64,000 nucleotides of DNA from DATGJX01 sp963830545 (GCA_963830545.1 CAWHMK010000001.1:310001-374000); one strand, 5' to 3'; counted from the stretch's first letter, positions 35,980-45,385 are shown. Program-made: numbers and translations. Notes: generated by a model from the letters alone, not told the origin.

Positions 35980-36629
35980 TTGCTCGTAAATACCGTGTCG
36001 TTGACCGCGACGTTGGCTTCGTATTCACCGAACGTCGCATCGGCCACGGCGCGCACGTGCGGAATTTGAATATCTGCGTGCTGCGTCGCGACCACGTTGT
36101 ACCGGGCTTGCTGGCGATACGTTTGCGTCATCGTAATCGTGCCGCCGTTGCGGTAATGCCAATCCATGCGCACGACCTGATAGGTGCTTGGATCGATGTA
36201 CGCAACGGTGTCCACGATTTGATCGCTGTAAATCTTCTTGGTCATGCGTAGAGTGAATTCCGGATGCCCGTCGACCGCTTGCACGCCGGCGAAAGCGATG
36301 TCGCAATCTTTTTCCCACGCGGCGACGTCGTCGATGTCACCGAAGAGTTTATTTATTCCGTGCGCGTACGAGGGCACGCGATCGAAGACGACCTCATAGT
36401 TGTCGGGCCGCTTGAAGTACGACGTGCCGTCCAACTGCGGGGAAAGCCATGGGAAGCTGAGCATGTGCACGTTCACGTGGACCCGCGCCTGAAAACTCTG
36501 CAACGATGGATTACGGGCGGAAATGCGTGCCAAGATAGCGCCCGGCGTAGGCTGCGCGGAGACCGGTGCGGCAACGCCGGTGGTAAAGACTATGGCGGTG
36601 AGCAAGACGGTTGATTGTCGAAAGTCCAT
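35976..36629 (-). CDS. LolA/LolB-like periplasmic lipoprotein-carrier protein
   Basis: The 217-residue protein has a signal peptide ending near VSAQ (residue 26), then ILARISARNPSLQSFQARV and a half-barrel pattern of strands (TSYFKRPDNYEVVFDRVP, AYIDPSTYQVVRMDWHYRNGG) typical of outer-membrane lipoprotein-sorting family proteins. As the first gene of a drug-efflux operon its role may be to help deliver envelope components or bind substrate in the periplasm (inference). The start lies 17 bases from the nearer operator palindrome. Confidence 0.72.
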   Translation of the reverse strand: MDFRQSTVLLTAIVFTTGVAAPVSAQPTPGAILARISARNPSLQSFQARVHVNVHMLSFPWLSPQLDGTSYFKRPDNYEVVFDRVPSYAHGINKLFGDIDDVAAWEKDCDIAFAGVQAVDGHPEFTLRMTKKIYSDQIVDTVAYIDPSTYQVVRMDWHYRNGGTITMTQTYRQQARYNVVATQHADIQIPHVRAVADATFGEYEANVAVNDTVFTSK

Positions 36630-36645
36630 TCCTTTGTCTCACGGA

Positions 36646-36665
36646 GCGCAAGTACGTACTTGCAC
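36646..36665. promoter_or_regulatory. Palindromic operator 1 (likely TetR site, proximal to the efflux operon)
   Basis: GCGCAAGTACGTACTTGCAC is a 20-base palindrome with a single mismatch at one end pair. It lies 17 bases upstream of the LolA-like start codon, where a bound repressor would block leftward transcription. It is nearly identical to operator 2, with centres 47 bases apart. Confidence 0.75.
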
Positions 36666-36692
36666 GCACATGCTATCAAATATCCGAAGTGA

Positions 36693-36712
36693 GTGCAAGT
36701 ACCTACTTGCAC
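36693..36712. promoter_or_regulatory. Palindromic operator 2 (likely TetR site, proximal to the beta-lactamase-like gene)
   Basis: GTGCAAGTACCTACTTGCAC is a 20-base palindrome broken only at the centre. It ends 15 bases before the ATG at 36728. It shares the GCAAGTAC/GTACTTGC half-sites with operator 1. Two sites in one divergent region suggest that the TetR protein controls both directions. Confidence 0.75.
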
Positions 36713-36727
36713 GGCAGAAAGGACCCT

Positions 36728-37513
36728 ATGGTGACCGACGACTTGGTCAGGCAGGCAGCCGCCCAAGCGGGGCTCGAGCCGTTTGCGGCGATCGTTCGGC
36801 GTCTGGACGAAGACGCGACCGGCGCTGCAATCCAACCGCACGCGGCCTTCTACCCGGCGAGTATGATCAAGACGCCGCTGGCCGTGGCCGTACTGGCGCT
36901 CGTACACGAGGGTGAATTCGGGCTCGAAACGCCGTGTGTTGTGACGCAAGCCAACATGACGTTCAACGACAAGCCCTCGCCGCTGCTCCCCGGCTACTCC
37001 TCCACGGTCGTCGAGCTCGTGGACCTCATGCTCACCCGCTCGGACAACGTCGCCACGAACATGCTGTTCGACCTCGTGCGGCGCGAGCGCGCGACGAAGA
37101 TCGTCCGGGAGCGCTTCGGCCTTTCTCGGACGGCGTTCCACCGCAAGCTTTCGGGATCGCTGCCGCTCATTCACGATCCGGAGTGGGACGGCCGGCACAT
37201 GAACACGCATCCGCCGGAAGATGCCGCGCGGCTGTTCGAATCGATTGCGCGTTCGCAGGTTCCGTTCGCGGCATTGCTGCGAGAAATACTTGCGCGCCAA
37301 GAATGGAATAACAAATTGTCCGCCGGCTTACAATCGGGAGACCGTTTCGCGCACAAGACCGGCGACACGGACGAAGTTACTCACGACGGCGGCATCCTCG
37401 ATACCGCCGGCGGCGCCGCTTACGTCATCGTCGCGTACAGCGGTATGGAATCTGACGATCACAACAACGCGCGCTTCGGCACGTTCATGCGCGCTCTTCG
37501 AACCGCGCTCTGA
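36728..37513 (+). CDS. Serine beta-lactamase-fold protein (class A-like) without export signal
   Basis: The 261-residue protein has FYPASMIKTPLAVAV with Ser45-x-x-Lys48, LTRSDNVATNML with Ser105-Asp-Asn107, and AHKTGDTDEVTHDGG with the Lys-Thr-Gly triad at 210-212, the three motifs of class A enzymes. I do not see the canonical Glu-x-x-Leu-Asn omega-loop motif. There is no signal peptide from the ATG at 36728 (ribosome site GAAAGGA). It may therefore be a cytoplasmic esterase or amidase relative, not a drug-resistance enzyme. It diverges from the efflux operon over shared operators. Confidence 0.8.
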   Translation: MVTDDLVRQAAAQAGLEPFAAIVRRLDEDATGAAIQPHAAFYPASMIKTPLAVAVLALVHEGEFGLETPCVVTQANMTFNDKPSPLLPGYSSTVVELVDLMLTRSDNVATNMLFDLVRRERATKIVRERFGLSRTAFHRKLSGSLPLIHDPEWDGRHMNTHPPEDAARLFESIARSQVPFAALLREILARQEWNNKLSAGLQSGDRFAHKTGDTDEVTHDGGILDTAGGAAYVIVAYSGMESDDHNNARFGTFMRALRTAL

Positions 37514-37580
37514 CCATTTTTGCAAGCCCAACAAGTTTTACGCGTGCCGTCATGCGGGTACAACCGCTCGTGGGCAGAGA

Positions 37581-37611
37581 AACGTAGGCCGTACGAAACG
37601 CGGTCTACGTT
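37581..37611 (-). terminator. Probable terminator of the hut operon
   Basis: Read leftwards, AACGTAG and CTACGTT (37611-37605 and 37587-37581) pair, with CCG/CGG extending the stem and a small loop, followed by TCTC. It lies 20 bases past the hutF stop. The T tract is weak, so termination is a suggestion only. Confidence 0.4.
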
Positions 37612-37630
37612 AGCGCGCTCAGCCCGATAT

Positions 37631-38917
37631 TTATAGATGCAAACGTGGAAGCAGGCCGCGCAAAGCCTTGAGCGCTGCCGACGGAGCGGCATCTCCGCGC
37701 TCTCGGACTCGGTGTCCGCCCACGTAGGTTTCTCGCACTTGCGCGCTTTCCGTGCGATAGACGAGTTGGTTGCAGAGCGGGGTCCACGGATCCGCGTTAG
37801 CAACATCGACGACGGCGTAATCCGCAAACGTTCCCTCGCGAAATTCACCGGCGTCTACGCGCAAAGCTTTTGCCCCCTGCCCCGTTCCGAGCGAGAAAGC
37901 ATCGCGTGCCGGGAGAGCAGAGCCATCCAAGCGGCTGACCTTCTGCAGGAGCGAGGCGGCGCGCATTTCATCAAGAATCGACGGCTTCACGTCCGCGTCG
38001 GTGCCCAACGCCATCGTCACGCCGAGCTGCTGAAAGCCGGTTACGTCGCAAATACCGTCGCCCAGATATTGGTTGGTCATGGGGTTGTGAACGACCCGCG
38101 CGCCCGCTTGCGCGATCGAATCTTTCTCTTCTTCCGTGACGTATATCGCGTGAATGGCCACCGTGCGTTCGTCGAGCGCACCCAAACGTTCCAGCAGTGC
38201 GATTGGCGTCGCGCCGAAGCGCGCGACGGTTTCTGCGCCTTCATACTGCGCTTCCGCGACGTGCACGTGGAGCATACAGTCAGCCTCTCGCGCGAACTGC
38301 GCCGCCGCGCGAATCATCTCGGCCGAGGCGGCATGCAGCGAGTGCGGCGCCACGCAAATATGCGCGCCGGGAAATTCACGCATGAGCGCCTGCGTGCGTT
38401 CGCGCGCCGTATCGATCGGTTCACGAAAAGCATCGGGTGCGTACTCTGCGTCCATCCACGTGCGCGCGAATATCAGACGGATCCCCGCATCGTGCGCCGC
38501 CCGAATCGCCTGCCGTGCGTGCGCGTTCCCAGCACCGTTCAGGTAGAAAAATTCCGCGACGGTCGTTATTCCGGCGGCGAGCATCTCGTCGAACGCCAGA
38601 CGAAACGTCCAATACACGTCGTCCGGAGCGAGCTGCGGCACCACCTTGTACAGCGCATCGCTGCGCCAGCGCGCGAACGGCAGATCGTCTGCCCAACCGC
38701 GCATCAGAATCTGGTACGCATGGCTGTGCCCGTTGATGAATCCGGGAACGACGGCAACGTCTGCCCCGTGCGCGCGTACCTGCGCTTCGGGGTATCGCGT
38801 CATAATCTCCGCGGCCGTGCCGCAGGCGGAGATCCGCTCGCCCTCGAGGGCAAAAGCAAAATCCCGCAGTTCTTCGCCGTCTACGAGCGCACGCGCGCAC
38901 CGCACGATCGTCGCCAC
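37631..38917 (-). CDS. hutF: N-formimino-L-glutamate deiminase
   Basis: The 428-residue amidohydrolase has PGFINGHSHAYQILMRG (metal-binding HxH), an extended central VAPHSLHAASAEMIRAA, LHVHVAEAQYEGAE, VAIHAIYVTEEE and ALGTDADVKPSILDEMR, which match HutF. It converts formiminoglutamate to formylglutamate and ammonia. The GTG at 38917 shares its first base with the hutI stop. It is the last gene of the hut operon; no hutG (formylglutamate amidohydrolase) is in the window. Confidence 0.88.
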   Translation of the reverse strand: MATIVRCARALVDGEELRDFAFALEGERISACGTAAEIMTRYPEAQVRAHGADVAVVPGFINGHSHAYQILMRGWADDLPFARWRSDALYKVVPQLAPDDVYWTFRLAFDEMLAAGITTVAEFFYLNGAGNAHARQAIRAAHDAGIRLIFARTWMDAEYAPDAFREPIDTARERTQALMREFPGAHICVAPHSLHAASAEMIRAAAQFAREADCMLHVHVAEAQYEGAETVARFGATPIALLERLGALDERTVAIHAIYVTEEEKDSIAQAGARVVHNPMTNQYLGDGICDVTGFQQLGVTMALGTDADVKPSILDEMRAASLLQKVSRLDGSALPARDAFSLGTGQGAKALRVDAGEFREGTFADYAVVDVANADPWTPLCNQLVYRTESAQVRETYVGGHRVRERGDAAPSAALKALRGLLPRLHL

Positions 38918-40125
38918 TACAATCGCGCGCCTCCGCGATAGACGGCAGCCGCGAGATTTCCGCCGAATTGCCAGCCGAATTCTTCGGGCGATTGCATCTC
39001 GAGCACGGCAAAATCCGCCGCCGTTCCTTCACGAAGCGTTCCTGCGACGACGCGCAGCGATTCCGCTGCGGCGACGGTCACGCCGTAGAGCGCTTCGGCT
39101 GCGGACACGCCGAACAGCTTTCGCCCGAAATACGCGACGGTTTGCAAGTTGAAGCACGGCGAGGTTCCCGGATTGTAATCGCTTGCGAACGCCACCGTAC
39201 CGCCTCGTTCGAGCAACGTCCGAACCGGAGTCCGCTGCGGCAGGTCGAGATACGCAATCGTCGCGGGACACGCAACGGTGACGATCGCGCTCTGCACGAT
39301 TGCGCGCACGTCTTCGTCACGCACGCAGTTGCAGTGATCGACGGCGTCGACGCCGATTTCTGCCGCCATATGCGCCGCGCCGCCATACGCCATTTCATCG
39401 CAATGCGCCCGCAGCCGCAGACCGTGGCCGCGGGCGGACTCCAAGTACCGTCGAGTTTGCTGCGGCGAGAAAAATCCCGGCTCGCAAAAAGCGTCGGCGT
39501 ACACCGCGCCATGCGCTTTCGCGAACGGAATGCATTGGTCGATCAGATAATCGACGTAATCGATTTCGTTCGCGAACTCCGGCGGCAGAGCGTGCGCGCC
39601 GAGGAACGTCGCGACGAGCCTGGGCAGACGGCGATCGTCGCGGTGCGCGTGGATCATCGAGAGCAACTCCATCTCGCCCGGTTTGTGGAGCGCGTAGCCC
39701 GTTTTCGTTTCGAGCGTCGTCGTTCCGTGCAGCGCAATCAGCCGAAGCCGTGCTTCTACCGTGTCCCAAAAAGATTCCGGACGCTCCAATGCCTTGCGCG
39801 TTTGCGTCACGGTGTAAAGCATTCCGAGCGGCGCTTTTTCTCCGCGCTGGCGCGCAGCAAAATCGGGTTCGCGGTCGCCGGCGAACAGCGGATGCGCGTG
39901 AGCGTCCACAAATCCCGGAAAAACCACGCAGCCGGGGTATTCGTGCAATTCGGCCGAGCGATACGCACCGGGCAACGCGTCGATTGGGCCGCTCCACGCT
40001 ACACGTGCGTCTTCCACGGCAAGCGCGCCGTCGCTAACGGTCCCTAACGCATCGAACGCCGCTCCATACTGGGCGACGTTCGAGGCGTTCGTAACGATCG
40101 TCCCGGCTCGGACTACAAGCGCCAA
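38917..40125 (-). CDS. hutI: Imidazolonepropionase
   Basis: The 402-residue amidohydrolase has VVFPGFVDAHAHPLFAGDRE, TTLETKTGYALHKPGEMELL, LRLRAHCDEMAYGGAAHMAAEIG (metal and substrate His) and FASDYNPGTSP, all HutI signatures. It opens the imidazolone ring to formiminoglutamate. The start is a TTG at 40125, which overlaps the hutU 3' end by 13 bases. Confidence 0.93.
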   Translation of the reverse strand: MALVVRAGTIVTNASNVAQYGAAFDALGTVSDGALAVEDARVAWSGPIDALPGAYRSAELHEYPGCVVFPGFVDAHAHPLFAGDREPDFAARQRGEKAPLGMLYTVTQTRKALERPESFWDTVEARLRLIALHGTTTLETKTGYALHKPGEMELLSMIHAHRDDRRLPRLVATFLGAHALPPEFANEIDYVDYLIDQCIPFAKAHGAVYADAFCEPGFFSPQQTRRYLESARGHGLRLRAHCDEMAYGGAAHMAAEIGVDAVDHCNCVRDEDVRAIVQSAIVTVACPATIAYLDLPQRTPVRTLLERGGTVAFASDYNPGTSPCFNLQTVAYFGRKLFGVSAAEALYGVTVAAAESLRVVAGTLREGTAADFAVLEMQSPEEFGWQFGGNLAAAVYRGGARL

Positions 40126-41775
40126 TCGATGCCTTTTTCGTCTGCCGTTTCAATCGCGACATCGTAACCGGCGTCCGCGTGCCGCACGACTCCCATGCCG
40201 CAATCCGTCGTGAGCACGCATTCCAGCCGTTCGCGCGCATCGTCGCTGCCGTCCGCGACGACGACCATGCCCGCGTGCAAGCTGTATCCGATACCGACGC
40301 CGCCGCCGTGATGCACGGACACCCAATGCGCACCCGCAGCAGTATTCAACAGCGCGTTCAGAATCGGCCAATCCGCGATCGCGTCGCTGCCGTCTTTCAT
40401 CGCCTCGGTCTCCCGGTACGGCGAGGCCACGCTGCCTGTGTCGAGGTGATCGCGCCCGATCACGATCGGGGCCTTGAGTTCGCCGCTTCTCACCAATTCG
40501 TTGAAACGCAAGCCGGCCTTCGCGCGATCGCCGAATCCCAGCCAGCAGATACGCGCCGGCAAACCTTGAAACGCGACACGCTCGTTCGCGAGCGAAATCC
40601 AGCGGTGCAAGTGTCGATCTTCCGGGAAGAGTTCGAGCAGTTCTTTGTCGCACCGCTGGATATCTGCGGGATCGCCCGAAAGCGCCGCAAAGCGGAACGG
40701 GCCGCTGCCTTTGCAAAAGAGCGGGCGGATGAACGCGGGGACGAAACCGGGAAAATCGAACGCGCGCGTCATTCCGGCGCGCTGCGCTTGCGCGCGGATG
40801 TTATTTCCGTAATCGAACACGATCGATCCCGCATCGAGAAAATCGACCATCGCCTGCACGTGCTTCGCGACCGTCGCGAGTCCGCGGCGCTCGTACTCCT
40901 CCGGATGGCTCCTACGCAGGTGCTCGGCTTCATCGAGCGAGAGGCCCATCGGCACGTAACCGTCGATCATGTCGTGCGCGGACGTTTGATCCGTTACCGC
41001 GTCCGGACGAAAACCTGCGGCAAAGAGCGCGGGAAATTCATGTCCGGCGTTACCTTGGTATCCGACGGAGAGGGCTTTGCCGTTTCGGCGCGCGTCTTCA
41101 ACTACGCGCAACGCCTCGTCTCGCGATTCGGCAACGAGGTCGAGATACCGCAAATCACGGCGGCGTTCCAGCCTGGAACGATCGACGTCGATGACGAGCG
41201 CAATCCCCTCGTTCATCGTGATCGCGAGCGGCTGCGCGCCGCCCATGCCGCCGATGCCGGCCGTCAAACAGACGCGGCCTTTGAGCGTTCCGCCGAAATG
41301 CTGTCTCGCAGAGCTCGGCAAACGTCTCGTACGTGCCTTGGACGATTCCTTGCGTGCCGATGTAGATCCACGATCCCGCCGTCATCTGTCCGTACATCGT
41401 AAGGCCTTGCGCTTCGAGTTCGCGGAAGACTTTCCAATCGGCCCATTTCGGGACGAGGTTCGAATTCGCAATCAATACGCGCGGCGCACGCACGTGCGTT
41501 TTCCAAACCGCAACCGGTTTGCCGCTCTGCACGACGAGGGTCTCGTCGTTCTTGAGCCGCTTGAGCGCTCGGACTATTGCGTCGAATGCTTCCCAGGAGC
41601 GCGCCGCGCGTCCGTTTCCGCCGTACACGACCAGGTCCTGCGGGCGTTCCGCAACATCCGGGTCCAAGTTGTTCATCAGCATGCGGAGCGCGGCTTCCTG
41701 CGGCCAACCCTCGCACGAACGTTCGGTTCCGCGCGGCGCGCGAACGGTGCGCGGTCCGCTCACAGTCGTCGTCAT
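40113..41775 (-). CDS. hutU: Urocanate hydratase (one frame break)
   Basis: From ATG 41775 the frame reads WPQEAALRMLMNNLDPDVAE, DLVVYGGNGRAARSWEAFD and GQMTAGSWIYIGTQGIVQGTYETFAELC. It breaks near 41310 and continues HFGGTLKGRVCLTAGIGGMGGAQPL (NAD-binding glycines), then GLSLDEAEHLRRSHPEEY and HHGGGVGIGYSLHAGMVVVADG. Together about 553 residues, the normal size. The locus has one base too many. Urocanase uses tightly bound NAD as an electrophile. It overlaps hutH by ATGA. Confidence 0.93.
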
Positions 41776-43332
41776 CTCGCTCCTCCAACCAATTGCGCGC
41801 CGGTTGCATCTTCCGCAGCGTTCACGAGCGCACCGCCGCGGATGAGATCTCGTGCCGCTGCGATGTCGGGAGCCGGAACGCGATCGTCGGTAAAAGGTTC
41901 GATGCGCTCGCGCGCTGCCTCGTACGCCGCCTGCGTTCCAACCCCCGATTTGAGCGGCCGGCGAAAATCCGTTGCGGCGAGCGCGCCGAGCAATTCGCAC
42001 GCGAGCGAACCTTCGACGTTTTGCAGGACGCGATCCAAATTCACCGCCGCCGTCATGCCCATGCTGACGTGATCTTCCTGACCGGCGGATGTCGGAATGG
42101 AATCCACGCTGTTCGGCCACGCGAGCCCTTTGTTTTCCGAAACCATCGCCGCCGAAGAATACTGCACGATCATCAACCCCGATTGCAAGCCGGAACGTCC
42201 CGTCAAGAACAGCGGCAATCCGCGCTCTTCGGCATTGAGCAGCAGATACAAACGCCGTTCGCTGATGCCCGCGAGTTCCGCGAGCGACATCTTGAGCAGA
42301 TCGCACACGAGCGCGATGGGCTGACCGTGGAAGTTTCCGCCGGTAAGAAACTCACCATCCTCCGGAAAAACCAGCGGATTGTCCGTAACGGATATTGCTT
42401 CGGTTTCGATGACTCCGCGCGCGTGCTGCGCAGCGTCGCGAATCGCCCCGTGCACGACCGGGATGCAGCGATACGAATACGGGTCCTGCACGCGGCCGCA
42501 TTCGCGATGCGACTCCATGATTTGCGAGCCGCGCAAGAGCGCGCGCAAATTGTCGGCGACGCGCGCCTGTCCGGGATGCGGGCGAAGCGCGTTGATGCGG
42601 CGGTCGAACACGCGATCCGTTCCGAGAAATGCCTCGAGCGACATCGCGCCGATGATGTCGGCGGCGGCCAGCAAACGCTCTGCGCGCAACTGGCATAGCG
42701 CTGCGATGCCGGTCATCACTTCGGTGCCGTTTACGAGCGCGAGGCCTTCCTTTGCGCCGAGTACGATCGGTTCCAGGCCTGCGAGTTGCAATGCGCGCGC
42801 GCTCGGCATGCGCTCACCACGATAGAACGCTTCGCCTTCACCGATCAGCGTGAGCGTCATGTGCGCGAGCGGCGCGAGATCGCCGCTGGCGCCTACCGAA
42901 CCCTGTCGCGGAACCACCGGCGTCACGCGGCGATTGAGCAGCGCGACGAGCAGATCCAGGGTCGCTTCCCGAATTCCCGAGTGGCCCGCAGAAAGAGAGC
43001 TCACGCGCAGCACACCGGCCGCGCGCACGAATTCGACGGCAAGCGGCTCGCCGGTGCCCGCCGCATGACTGCGAACCAAATTCAGTCTGTAGTTGCGCCG
43101 CGTCTTTCGGTTCGACCGTGATATTCGCCAAACGTCCGAATCCGGTGGTTACGCCGTAAATCGCATCGCCGATGCCGAATTTTTCGTCGACCAGGCGGCG
43201 GGCGGCAGCAACCCGAGCGCGCGCACCCTCCGTCACGCGCAGCGGCGCCGCTTCTTCAGCGATCGCCCGAATCGATTCCAGCGAGAGGTGCTTACCGTCC
43301 AGATCTACCGTGGGAAGGGCCGTCATCGTCAT
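41772..43332 (-). CDS. hutH: Histidine ammonia-lyase (one frame break)
   Basis: The N-terminal part from ATG 43332 (GGAAG ten bases upstream) includes YGVTTGFGRLANITVEPKDA. The frame shifts near 43080 and continues RSHAAGTGEPL and the cofactor motif GSVGASGDLAPLAHM, whose Ala-Ser-Gly cyclises to MIO. Later come NGTEVMTG and SAGQEDHVSMG. One extra base explains the break, and the intact product would be about 519 residues. It deaminates histidine to urocanate and is the first gene of the hut operon. No hut repressor gene lies beside it. Confidence 0.93.
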
Positions 43333-43505
43333 ATCCGGACTACTTCCGGCCATGGGCTTTCCGGCCTTTTTTGGCTGTGACGAGGCTGCATGGGGCCGCA
43401 GCAGTTGTCGCAACTATTGCATCTTTGGCCGCTCGTTCAGCATCACTTGCGACTGCCATTCGCGGAAATTGGTCACCTTTTCCAACAGGAGTGCGTCGAT
43501 AAGAC

Positions 43506-44345
43506 GTGGGTCCCGAAAATTTCCAGCGCGAGCGACTCCATCTACTCTCGATCGCATTTCGGATCGTCGGGTCGCAGGCCGATGCCGAGGACGTCGTGCA
43601 GGAAGCATGGATCAAATTCGCTCGTGCCGACACAAGCCGGGTTGGCAACATTCCTGCGTGGCTGACCACGGTCGTTACGCGATTGTGCCTGGATATTTTG
43701 CGCCGCCGGCGCGACCTTCCGGAGGTAACGGAGTTGCTCGCAGATACTGCCGGCGAACCGGAAGAGGTCGCTCTCCTTGCCGACGAGCTGACTGCTGCCT
43801 TCGTTATCGTTCTCGAGGAGTTGACGCCGCCACAGCGCGTAGCACTCGTGCTTCACGATGCATTCGGCGTTCCATTCGAAGAAATAGCCCATATCCTCGG
43901 AACGACCGAAGCATCGGCAAAGAAATTGGCGAGCCGCGCGCGAGCACGCGTTCGTCAGCGCGTTGGCGCGCCTCCTGAAGATAATGAGGCGGTGCGAAGC
44001 GTCGTCGAGGCGTTTCTTCAGGCTGCCCAAGAGGGCAACACCGATCGTCTTTTGACGCTTCTAGATCCGAACGTCGTTAGACTGGCCGATCCGCAAGTTC
44101 TCCCGCCGGATGGAGAACAGCAAATTCAGGGGCTGGAGGCCGTCGTATCACAAACGCTACTCTTTCGCGCGAGTGCAGCGCGAGCGAAAACGGCGTTCAT
44201 TGATGGGCGGCCCGGAATCCTCGTGCTCGCAAGCGGCAAGGTTCACGCCGCGCTCGTGATCCGCGTCCGGAAGGGACGGATCGTGCAATACGAAGTCATC
44301 GCCGATCCCCAACGCGTCGCGCTCTTGCACATTCAAAATATCTAA
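43506..44345 (+). CDS. ECF41-like RNA polymerase sigma factor with C-terminal SnoaL-like domain
   Basis: The 279-residue protein has sigma region 2 (FQRERLHLLSIAFRIVGSQADAEDVVQEAW), region 4 (LTPPQRVALVLHDAFGVPFEEIAHILGTTEASAKKLASRARAR) and, from about residue 165, an NTF2/SnoaL-like extension (VVEAFLQAAQEGNTDRLLTLLD). That order defines ECF41-type factors, whose extension replaces an anti-sigma factor. The GTG start follows AGGAG at 14 bases. The adjacent DoxX-like gene is a likely target. Confidence 0.88.
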   Translation: MGPENFQRERLHLLSIAFRIVGSQADAEDVVQEAWIKFARADTSRVGNIPAWLTTVVTRLCLDILRRRRDLPEVTELLADTAGEPEEVALLADELTAAFVIVLEELTPPQRVALVLHDAFGVPFEEIAHILGTTEASAKKLASRARARVRQRVGAPPEDNEAVRSVVEAFLQAAQEGNTDRLLTLLDPNVVRLADPQVLPPDGEQQIQGLEAVVSQTLLFRASAARAKTAFIDGRPGILVLASGKVHAALVIRVRKGRIVQYEVIADPQRVALLHIQNI

Positions 44346-44375
44346 CGCCCGCGATTACTCGCGTTCGAGTCCACA

Positions 44376-44723
44376 ATGAGCAATCTCTACATCGGCGTCG
44401 CGGCAGCCACCATACTTGTCAACTTTGGAGCGACGACCGGTGACCTTACAAGGGCCGCTTTCGTGATGAAGACCGTGGACGAAGTGCGCATCCCGCATTC
44501 GTGGTTGCCGCTTCTCGCCGCCCTGAAGGCGGCAGGCGCACTCGGTCTGCTCTTAGGACTTCTCGGCGTCCCAATAATCGGAACGGCCGCGGCGGCTGGT
44601 TTGGTCGCCTTTTTCGTAGGCGCGATCTATACACACGTGCGCGCGCGAGTCTTTAATACTATTGCGTTTCCGGGTTTCTTTCTCGCTCTGGCTGCTGCAT
44701 CGCTTAGGTTGTCGTTACACTAA
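44376..44723 (+). CDS. DoxX-like small membrane protein
   Basis: The 115-residue protein has four predicted membrane segments and the DoxX_2-type pattern (VDEVRIPHSWLPLLAALKAAGALGLLLG). It follows the sigma factor by 30 bases on the same strand. ECF41 sigma factors are repeatedly found beside DoxX or carboxymuconolactone-type genes they regulate, so a regulatory pair is likely. Biochemical function is unknown. Confidence 0.75.
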   Translation: MSNLYIGVAAATILVNFGATTGDLTRAAFVMKTVDEVRIPHSWLPLLAALKAAGALGLLLGLLGVPIIGTAAAAGLVAFFVGAIYTHVRARVFNTIAFPGFFLALAAASLRLSLH

Positions 44724-44769
44724 AGGTTTAGCATGACGGCAAATGTCGTGTGAGCCGGCATGAGAAACG

Positions 44770-45288
44770 TTACAATTTAGACCAATCCGCCGGATGCGGG
44801 GTGCCGTAAGGCGGACCGTTTTGAATGACGATCTCTTCGCGATCGCGCAGGGCAATCGAACGGGGATCGCGCGTCCACAGATGCCCATTCACGGTGACGC
44901 GTAAGAGGCGACCGCGCGATGCGTGCACCGGACCGGCCGCCGTCCGGCTCAAGTCCTTGTCCCAGATGTCGAAGAACTGCCCCAAGGTAAATGCGCGGGT
45001 TGTCGGCGCCTCGATGTGGATGATGCCGTCGGTCGCGTGCGTATGCACCCAGTACAGGCAACCGGCGATCGGCATGATGCCGATCTGCGCCGGAATCTGA
45101 ACGCCCCGTCCCCTGTCGAAAAGCTGCAAATGCGCGTGAATGTGTTCGACCGCGTATTCTTGTGCATCGCAACGGATGCCATCGATGGGAAGACCGGACA
45201 TCATGCTCTGGGCGCGCGCAGATGAATGCGGGCAGAGCCCGGCGATTATGGCTGCGAGTGCAAAAAAAACGGCGATACGAAGCTTCAC
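44770..45288 (-). CDS. Secreted hypothetical protein with conserved His-rich core
   Basis: The 172-residue protein has a signal peptide (LRIAVFFALAAIIAGLCPHS, cleavage after ARAQ). The mature part has IRCDAQEYAVEHIHAHLQLF, a single CLYWVHTHATDGIIHIEAP block and FTLGQFFDIWDKDL. Clustered HxH and HTHxxD residues suggest a metal site in a beta sandwich. I have the impression that the pattern recurs in other environmental bacteria, but I know no function. The GTG start at 45288 follows AAAGGA; a longer frame would extend into the repeat region. Confidence 0.65.
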   Translation of the reverse strand: MKLRIAVFFALAAIIAGLCPHSSARAQSMMSGLPIDGIRCDAQEYAVEHIHAHLQLFDRGRGVQIPAQIGIMPIAGCLYWVHTHATDGIIHIEAPTTRAFTLGQFFDIWDKDLSRTAAGPVHASRGRLLRVTVNGHLWTRDPRSIALRDREEIVIQNGPPYGTPHPADWSKL

Positions 45289-45385
45289 GAAGTCACTTTC
45301 CTTTGGAAAACGGGGATAACAGCCACGCCGGCTGTGCATAAACGCACTTTCTTGTGGAAACGTTGTGAGTTCGGCTTTCGGCCCC

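Noticed and set aside
43352..43374. Hairpin-like GGCC...GGCC followed by TTTTTT upstream of hutH
   Set aside because: On the plus strand there is no upstream gene to terminate, and the stem is only four pairs.
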